NCBI GenBank assembly: GCA_016710235.1
Contig: JADJLG010000001.1
Location: 609,501-673,500 of the forward strand
DNA from: Saprospiraceae bacterium
GTDB lineage: Bacteria > Bacteroidota > Bacteroidia > Chitinophagales > Saprospiraceae
DNA: 64,000 nucleotides
Direction of reading: 5' to 3'
Part shown: in pieces, positions 57,759-64,000 of the stretch
Numbering within the stretch: the stretch's first letter is position 1
How the letters are laid out: each line of letters begins with the position of its first letter
The notes under the pieces: generated by a model
Database searches by the model: none
What the model was told of the DNA's origin: nothing
The model's input: only the letters and a program-made list of their open reading frames with translations
Made by a program: the position numbers and the translations under genes

Positions 57759-60700
57759 TTATCGAATGATAACCATTTTTCCAAAATTATTTTGGAAAAA
57801 TTTGTCTCCTTCAGTTTCATATTTAGCATAATCTTTTCCGGCTGCATCTTTTGTAATAAATCTGTACAAATACACTCCATTGGCAAGTTTATTACCAAAA
57901 TCATCTGTGCCATCATACTCATATTCAGTAATATGGGTTCCAATCTTAAGTTCACCCAGTTCTTCTTTAGTGATTTCTTTGACTACTTTACCTGAAACAG
58001 TTAAAATCTGCATTTTATAATAAGCAGGTAATTCATTCCCGGTCAAAGTATAAACGAATTTCGTTCTTGTGGTAAATGGATTTGGATAATTATAAATCTG
58101 AGAAATTGATTTCTCATTTGTGATCGTGAAGCTTACCAAATTAGCAGTTTCAGTTGCATAATTATTATTCAGATCTTTTGCCGTTATAATCAAAGTATAA
58201 ACACCTTCTTGTGAAAAATCACCTTGTATTTGAACTATAGCTTCATTTTGTGATGTTGACGTGTTCTCAGAAGCTTTGGTGAATGTAACATTTGATTGGT
58301 CAAAGTATATTTTTTTAATCTCCCTGTTTGGATACTCCAATTTTATCTCGAAAAGTGAAGTATCATCCAATAACAAAGTTTCGTTTTCGTCAACCAAATT
58401 GATTTGAATTTTGGATCGATTAGAGACTAAATCATAATCGGAAATACGCTTGCCATCAAATGTAACATCAAGTAAAGGCCTCCTCACATCTCTTCTCACA
58501 TAGAAATCTACAATGGCTACGTTATTGAATTTTACAGATTCAGGCTGGTCATCATTTGGGTTCAATTCAATAAATAGCTTACATGCACCCCGCAGTGAGT
58601 TTGTTTTGACTGTTTGGGACACGATCAATGAAGCCATAGCTTTTACAGGCATCATCCGTGTGTACGAACTTACAGGTTTGTTTCTACTATCTATCACAGT
58701 AAATTTCACCAACAAGCTATCCATGTCTTTGGTACTGATATTTTGGGCTAAAATTTCAACTTTCAGAGGGAATCCCTGATTCAAGGTGTCTTTATTTTTT
58801 GTAAAAAGTAAAGCAGGATGAAATGCAATATCAGGTAATCCCGTATAGTGTACTCTCCAGAAATCAAGTTGACTTGCCGTTCTTTTCAGACTATCTGAAG
58901 CTGACCACTTCAACTTCAAATTCGGGTACTCTTTTGCATTTATGGATCTCAAATCCTGATTCTGCTGTGTAAATGCATCAAAAAGCTTTACTTCAGATCC
59001 ATTTTGATTTACTCCATATATACTTATACTTTCATTGTCATTTGGAACTTCGAGTTCATTTGAATTCCATTCGAAATTTTCCCATGAAGCTGCTGGTCCA
59101 ATAATGGTTGATTGTGTATTACCCTCTCTTCGCGGTAACTCAAAATAATTGACCAATTCTATTTCTGATGTAAGGTCACCTATTACTTCCTTTACCTGAT
59201 AATCCGGTCGTTGTACTCGATAAGTCAATATATACGGAACTGAGCCTTTCGTTTTCAGTTCATTGACTACAGTGGCTCCATAACTATTTAACAAACTATA
59301 AATATTCTCAGGTCCGTCACTTTCCCACTCTTCCGGATAAAAAAGCAAGTCTTTCTGTCTTAATGTGTGTATCACCACTACATCATTTACTCTTATGCTC
59401 TTGAGAAAATTGATCAATTTTTCTCTCTCTGCCTTTGTATCCGTTTTGAATAAATAAAATGGCATTCCTGCAAGTAAATGAGCATCATCAAAACTACCGC
59501 CATCAGTACCGGTAACATTCACCCTCATTTGATTTACATCAGTATCAAACATGGATACTACGATTCCGGAAAAATTAAAGTTGTAATGATTCCAATATTG
59601 GAAATCCATTACCGATCCGGTACCTGAATATATTCTAGGTCTGATATAACTAGGTAATTCAATATATCCATTTGAAGCCCTGAACTCTATCACTTCATTT
59701 GCAAAGTTGAATTTTCTCCCTGGTTCAGCAATCACCATATCTTCCAAATTGTCTTTTGTAAATTGGAAAAAATGAGATTGGTTCCAACCTTCTGATTGAG
59801 AAGGCAGATATATAAATGAACTGTTTATCCAAGCTTTGTTGCCAGAACCACTCAGCTCCGGAGAAACCCTCCAATAATATACTTTACCTGGAAGCAGAGA
59901 CTGATTAGTTGACCAACTCACTACTCCTCCGGTCTGTGTTGTTTTATAAGATTTTAAAAGTGGACTGTTAAAATACTCGGTCGTATCCAGCTCAAAATTA
60001 TACTGTGTTTTTGATGCCAAAGTATTTCCATTACAGGCAATCAACGTTGGCTTATCTTGATTTATGATGGCAAATTCAGGTGGGAATACCGGTTGCGCAT
60101 CATTGGCGACTACATAAAATGGAAAACCCAGGTCGCCATTTGACAATACCAAGTCATTATTGCGTTCCGCATCAGGTGCCGGACCTTCAGTAATCTTGCT
60201 GTCGCGATCTAATGTTGCGAATAGGATATTATTCCCTGTAGAACGGTCTCCATCGAGCTGAATACTGTAGGTATGCGTAGATTTAAATGCCGGCGTAGGA
60301 ATTTTTTCATTTACCACAATTTTCTTCACTCCTGATGGTAGTTGATGCTCAATAGTAAGCAAGACTGAATCTTTATAGTGAACGCCTACGTTTTTAACAT
60401 CCACACTAAATTTGAATGATTTTGTAGACGCATAAATCTGCCCTGGCTCAATTTTTGGCGATTGTGGATCAAACAAAAGATCTGGACGATTATTACCTAA
60501 AAACTTGATCGCAGGATCACCATTGAATGTTTCTGATACTATTTGTGAAGCCATAGCTTCAACGCTATTCGGCATTAATGTAATGCCAACTTGCTGGATG
60601 GCTTCACCAATGGATTTACCATAAAATGAACCTCCTAGCAATTTATAGAACTCACTTCCCCAAATTCCAAGTATCGTCGGTTGGCCTGCAATTGAATTAG

Positions 60701-62792
60701 ATAAATAGATAACAGATCCTCTTTCTGGCGCAAGATTATAGTCTTCGCTCAAACTTCTTGTCGGTTCATAATACTCCCCGGCATAACACCCCATAGCTAG
60801 AAATACATGATATTTTTCCCTGTTACTGTAAGCATAAACTGACTCCACGTTAAAGTCTAGCTTTGTTGCTGCCGAGTGTCCCAAATAGGAAATCATTGAT
60901 ACGCCTCCGTTCACAAGCGATCTAATAGTTTCAAGATCAGGAGTGGTTACTGGTTTAGAGGACAATTTGTAGAATGTGGTGACATCTGCTCCAAATTGAT
61001 TGTTCTCAATGACTCTTTCCATCGTTTCCAATTCTGCTTGAAGAGACGCTGCATCTTCAGGCCTGCCTCCTGAAAGATGGATGATTCTTTTCATCCATTC
61101 CCTATTCTCAGGTGTGTAGGAATACTTCTGCAAAAAATTTTCATGTTCCTTTACTTTCTCCAAGTACTTTCTCACTTCTGCAGCATTGATTACAGGTAAC
61201 CTGCCATATGCACAAAAAGGAATAAAATTATTATCTGCAACGAAAGGCATATCTGAGCCCGGATATCCAAATGGTGGAATAAAGATGAACTGATCATATT
61301 CAGAACTGTATTTTCTGGAATATTTATTCTCCAATCCCTTCCCAATAAATAAAGCAAATTTTAGATCCGAATAGTAGTTTCTCAGGTACTGGAAAAAGTT
61401 TCGGATAGCGATAGGATGACCCGGAATGCCATAACCAAACTGATCATAAACCATGTCAACATCGACCACTTTAACCTGATAAGACCCACCTTCCGGACTT
61501 CTCCTAAATTCTGCATACTCTTCTATTGGATTTTTTCCAGTCCCGTCGTCCATTAACTTGGAATGACTTAAAATCACATAATTGATATTAGATTTTTCAA
61601 TTCCGATTAATTTCATTTCACTTAATTGTGAAACATCTTTTCGGTCCGACAAATTGAAAACAAGAATTTCGCGTTCTTTAACTGAAGGTGGTAATGTTAT
61701 TTTATATATCCCGCTATTCTCTCGAGTACTGGTCAAAAAGATTGAATTCGTTACATCATAAACTCCGATTTCCGCACCACCGTCAAAATCTTCCAACTCC
61801 AAATATTTCCTTATTGGAGAGGATTCGATGACCATTCTGGCAAATCTTGCATTCTGAAATTTATATGTTTTCTGGTATGTCCATTCAATAAAAGAAAGCG
61901 ATACCAGGTCGAACTCATTTCTCGTTCGGTCTACTGTAATTCCTAAATTATAATTTTGCTTGAGTGTTTCATGATCTAATGCCAATCTGGTTTCATGCAC
62001 CTTATTACCACTGAACTTCTCATTTTCTACGACTACCCCATCCAATGAAATATCACAAGAGTGGGCTGCGTCATCTTCACCTTTTCCTGCCATCCAAAAA
62101 CGGATTTGAGCTTTTGGCACATTTGGTCCAATGAAAGCACCCGTAAAATTTATTGGCACTGTGAGGAAAGTGTTTTTCTCGGTGGCAAATCCCTGACCAG
62201 CATCATACATTGGCGAACGTATAAATGAACCTGTTCCTATTGCCCTTTTTGAAATTGTATCTGAAAATACCTTCCTTTCTGTATTTGTGAAATATTCTTC
62301 CTTAGGTACTGGAGCTGAAAGATCATTATTTATAGTAGAAATTCTAGCTGCTCCGGGGTTAGCACTCCAAGTGATAGTATAGCATGATTTTGAAGTAAAC
62401 ATGCTATAATAAGGGTTAAATAAATCCGTCTGATCTTTGAACAGTGCATGATCGAGCTCACCTTGATTCTCCTGACCGAAAATCATAAAAAAATCTCCGG
62501 GCTTCATGATCGCATCAGTTGAGGCCAAAACCGCAACTTCTTTTCCTAAATGGTAAATTCTGAATTGATTTGCAGGAATATTGTCAGCCGGTAAGCCTGA
62601 AGCCACCATTTCCTCATATTTCAAGCGGTAAAATCCGTCTTTTGAAACATAAAATTTAAAATATGCCTGACCTGTCGTGATCCATTCGTTGCCATATAAA
62701 GCAGAGCCATCGAATGTCATTTGAGCCTTCAGTTCAATTCCTGATACGACTGTAAATACAATAAAGCACCACAATGTGAGTTTCAACCTCAT
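57759..62792 (-). CDS. porU2: PorU2-like type IX secretion sortase (C25 peptidase family)
   Basis: The frame opens at 63047, but the ATG at 62792 precedes a signal peptide (MRLKLTLWCFIV...GIELKAQ), giving 1,677 residues and removing an overlap with the divergent gene. The C25/gingipain-like core has His639 in SYLGHSA and Cys669 in FLAMGCYAGEYY, the catalytic pair. Upstream are the immunoglobulin-like and linker regions common in PorU proteins (RFWMAGKGEDDAAHSCDISL); downstream are several CARDB/Ig-like segments (KFSVDVKNVGVHYKDSVLLT). The end resembles a type A sorting tail or FlgD-like fold (NYPNPFTTRTKFVYTL, ANGVYLYRF, KMVIIR). PorU cleaves sorting domains of T9SS substrates and attaches them to lipopolysaccharide at the cell surface. 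The PorU2 name follows length and layout. Confidence 0.85.
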   Translation of the reverse strand: MRLKLTLWCFIVFTVVSGIELKAQMTFDGSALYGNEWITTGQAYFKFYVSKDGFYRLKYEEMVASGLPADNIPANQFRIYHLGKEVAVLASTDAIMKPGDFFMIFGQENQGELDHALFKDQTDLFNPYYSMFTSKSCYTITWSANPGAARISTINNDLSAPVPKEEYFTNTERKVFSDTISKRAIGTGSFIRSPMYDAGQGFATEKNTFLTVPINFTGAFIGPNVPKAQIRFWMAGKGEDDAAHSCDISLDGVVVENEKFSGNKVHETRLALDHETLKQNYNLGITVDRTRNEFDLVSLSFIEWTYQKTYKFQNARFARMVIESSPIRKYLELEDFDGGAEIGVYDVTNSIFLTSTRENSGIYKITLPPSVKEREILVFNLSDRKDVSQLSEMKLIGIEKSNINYVILSHSKLMDDGTGKNPIEEYAEFRRSPEGGSYQVKVVDVDMVYDQFGYGIPGHPIAIRNFFQYLRNYYSDLKFALFIGKGLENKYSRKYSSEYDQFIFIPPFGYPGSDMPFVADNNFIPFCAYGRLPVINAAEVRKYLEKVKEHENFLQKYSYTPENREWMKRIIHLSGGRPEDAASLQAELETMERVIENNQFGADVTTFYKLSSKPVTTPDLETIRSLVNGGVSMISYLGHSAATKLDFNVESVYAYSNREKYHVFLAMGCYAGEYYEPTRSLSEDYNLAPERGSVIYLSNSIAGQPTILGIWGSEFYKLLGGSFYGKSIGEAIQQVGITLMPNSVEAMASQIVSETFNGDPAIKFLGNNRPDLLFDPQSPKIEPGQIYASTKSFKFSVDVKNVGVHYKDSVLLTIEHQLPSGVKKIVVNEKIPTPAFKSTHTYSIQLDGDRSTGNNILFATLDRDSKITEGPAPDAERNNDLVLSNGDLGFPFYVVANDAQPVFPPEFAIINQDKPTLIACNGNTLASKTQYNFELDTTEYFNSPLLKSYKTTQTGGVVSWSTNQSLLPGKVYYWRVSPELSGSGNKAWINSSFIYLPSQSEGWNQSHFFQFTKDNLEDMVIAEPGRKFNFANEVIEFRASNGYIELPSYIRPRIYSGTGSVMDFQYWNHYNFNFSGIVVSMFDTDVNQMRVNVTGTDGGSFDDAHLLAGMPFYLFKTDTKAEREKLINFLKSIRVNDVVVIHTLRQKDLLFYPEEWESDGPENIYSLLNSYGATVVNELKTKGSVPYILTYRVQRPDYQVKEVIGDLTSEIELVNYFELPRREGNTQSTIIGPAASWENFEWNSNELEVPNDNESISIYGVNQNGSEVKLFDAFTQQNQDLRSINAKEYPNLKLKWSASDSLKRTASQLDFWRVHYTGLPDIAFHPALLFTKNKDTLNQGFPLKVEILAQNISTKDMDSLLVKFTVIDSRNKPVSSYTRMMPVKAMASLIVSQTVKTNSLRGACKLFIELNPNDDQPESVKFNNVAIVDFYVRRDVRRPLLDVTFDGKRISDYDLVSNRSKIQINLVDENETLLLDDTSLFEIKLEYPNREIKKIYFDQSNVTFTKASENTSTSQNEAIVQIQGDFSQEGVYTLIITAKDLNNNYATETANLVSFTITNEKSISQIYNYPNPFTTRTKFVYTLTGNELPAYYKMQILTVSGKVVKEITKEELGELKIGTHITEYEYDGTDDFGNKLANGVYLYRFITKDAAGKDYAKYETEGDKFFQNNFGKMVIIR

Positions 62793-62891
62793 CGTCTTGA
62801 GTTTTAAGTTTTTATCAAAATAAGGTACAAACATATTACATTTTTTTATAATATTTAAAAGATTATCGCAATATTTCTTTTCTTTGATGTC

Positions 62892-63962
62892 TTGGAAGTG
62901 TTTTGGATACTGACCGGTCTCGTTTTCATCTTTATTTACTCCATTTATTGGTGGAAAGTATTTGACGGTATCACTCTTACTCAGCCTAAGGTTGATGTAG
63001 GCAAGGATATCAGTATTATCATACCAGTCAAAAATGGTATAAAACATTTAAAAACAAGTATAAACCAAATTTTGTTTCAAAATTATTCCAATTTCGAAGT
63101 CATTTATGTTGACGATCATTCCGTCGACGATAGTTTCGAGTATCTAAAAGGCTTCAAGGACAGATTTGAGCAACTAAGCTTACTTGAACTTGAAAGAAAC
63201 AATCACGGTAAAAAAGCTGCTTTGAACAAAGGGGTAGAAGCATCGAAATTTTCTTGGCTAGCATTAACGGATGTAGACTGCATCCCGAGCTCATCTAATT
63301 GGCTATACACTATGGCACAAAACGCAACTGAGTCCAAAAAAATTGTAATCGCATATGCCCCATATTCCAAAACTTCTGGTCTCTTAAATTTACTCATCCG
63401 ATTTGAATGCTGGATTAATGGAATGCAGTATTTAGGAGCCTGCGCCAATGGTTTCCCTTATATGGGAGTAGGGCGTAACTTATTTTATCATAAAAGCTTG
63501 TTTGACAGCAATAAGTTGCAACTCGATATTCCTTATGGTGATGATGATTTGTTCATCAAAAGTATTGCCCATAGATGTAATACGACCTATACTGTAGATC
63601 CCAACTCCTTCGTGTATACTGAAGGAGAAACCAGCTATCAACATTACATCCAGCAGAAATGGCGACATTATTCAACATCTCATCATTACTCCTTTTGGAT
63701 CAAAATTTACCTTCTTGGATTTTTTATTTCAATGGCAGGAAGTTTGAGCTTTGTGCTTTTAATTGGATTCAAATATGGGTTGATTTTGAGTATGTTCATT
63801 TATTTCATGAGATTACTCTTCATTCTACCTGTAGTGCGCAGAAAATCAGTACTTCTTCATGAACATGATTTATTTTTACTGTTCCCCCTTATGGAAATTG
63901 CTTATTTGATCCATCTTATCATCCAAATCCCATTATTCTGGAAAATCAAAAAGACTTGGTAA
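62892..63962 (+). CDS. Membrane glycosyltransferase, family GT2 (TTG start)
   Basis: 356 residues. The only in-frame initiator before the first helix is TTG at 62892. The N-terminal helix (~5-22) is followed by a GT2 core: ISIIIPVKNGIKHLKTSI, VIYVDDHSVDDS, the metal-binding TDVDC, PYGDDDLFIKSI and the QQKWRHYS acceptor motif. C-terminal helices at ~272-350 anchor it in the inner membrane. It resembles the GT2 protein at 29.4 kb in domain order. It is divergent from the PorU2 gene (99 bp between starts). The product glycan is unknown; surface polysaccharide or lipopolysaccharide is plausible in this neighbourhood. The rest of the window after its stop holds no feature I can see. Confidence 0.9.
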   Translation: MEVFWILTGLVFIFIYSIYWWKVFDGITLTQPKVDVGKDISIIIPVKNGIKHLKTSINQILFQNYSNFEVIYVDDHSVDDSFEYLKGFKDRFEQLSLLELERNNHGKKAALNKGVEASKFSWLALTDVDCIPSSSNWLYTMAQNATESKKIVIAYAPYSKTSGLLNLLIRFECWINGMQYLGACANGFPYMGVGRNLFYHKSLFDSNKLQLDIPYGDDDLFIKSIAHRCNTTYTVDPNSFVYTEGETSYQHYIQQKWRHYSTSHHYSFWIKIYLLGFFISMAGSLSFVLLIGFKYGLILSMFIYFMRLLFILPVVRRKSVLLHEHDLFLLFPLMEIAYLIHLIIQIPLFWKIKKTW

Positions 63963-64000
63963 AATCCATACTATTACAAATAGCACCCCAGCTCACAGAT

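Noticed and set aside
62828..62835. Minus-strand TATGTTTG box upstream of the PorU2-like gene
   Set aside because: The -7 element matches but no TTG lies at a suitable distance; the nearest is over 30 nt away.
1..64000. CRISPR arrays, insertion sequences, prophage genes, rRNA and tRNA
   Set aside because: No regularly spaced short repeats, transposase or integrase motifs, or cloverleaf-like sequences were seen. A dedicated tRNA/ncRNA search would be needed to exclude small RNA genes in the two long gaps.

Overview
The window is chromosomal DNA from a member of the Bacteroidota, most likely a Saprospiraceae-type bacterium. This rests on AT-rich intergenic DNA, promoters of the TAnnTTTG / TTG type, and lipoproteins with a Cys followed by charged residues. 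It also rests on type IX secretion (T9SS) components and substrates (a PorU2-like sortase, a PorP/SprF protein, type A and type B sorting tails), and on large HYR, SprB-repeat, cohesin/dockerin-like and FG-GAP/ASPIC surface proteins. I found no insertion sequence, prophage, CRISPR array, rRNA or tRNA.

Layout. (1) 1-12.4 kb: a 5'-truncated FG-GAP protein on the plus strand converges on a minus-strand operon of three tandem, paralogous ~1,100-residue FG-GAP/ASPIC lipoproteins followed by an FKBP-type prolyl isomerase lipoprotein. (2) 13-21.4 kb: a T9SS surface block. It holds a PorP/SprF protein, its partner with three cohesin-like domains, SprB-type repeats and a type B sorting tail, and a separate HYR/dockerin/cohesin-like protein with a type A tail. 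(3) 21.5-31 kb: a LuxR-type regulator, a glycosylasparaginase, a secreted esterase, two L,D-transpeptidases of different families, an RprXY-like two-component pair, a glycosyltransferase and a small membrane protein. (4) 31-38.6 kb: a PLP sulfur-transfer enzyme, RadC and an ABC exporter in one operon; an AI-2E-type permease with a MscS-like protein; and a MORN-caspase protein.

(5) 38.7-46.6 kb is the most unusual part. A CusR-type regulator is followed by a single reading frame that joins a complete CusS-type sensor kinase to a complete vanadium-haloperoxidase/PAP2 domain through a third membrane segment. A free-standing paralogous haloperoxidase lipoprotein with its own promoter lies downstream, and a TolC/CzcC-type outer-membrane channel lies upstream. 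An 11-bp-period direct repeat sits in front of the regulator gene, as expected for an OmpR/PhoB-family operator.

(6) 47-64 kb: a 1,375-residue HYR adhesin with a C-type lectin domain nested inside its sixth HYR domain, and a tightly overlapping polysaccharide operon (flippase, asparagine-synthetase-like enzyme, two GT4 glycosyltransferases). Then follow a FemAB/GNAT-like protein, the PorU2-like sortase and a GT2 glycosyltransferase that starts with TTG. The genes together suggest a cell that invests heavily in secreted, surface-attached and possibly glycan-anchored proteins and in envelope remodelling. Functional links between neighbours are inference unless stated. Many open reading frames extend past the likely start; those starts were moved to the codon in front of a recognisable signal peptide or receiver domain, and TTG starts are noted where no better codon exists.
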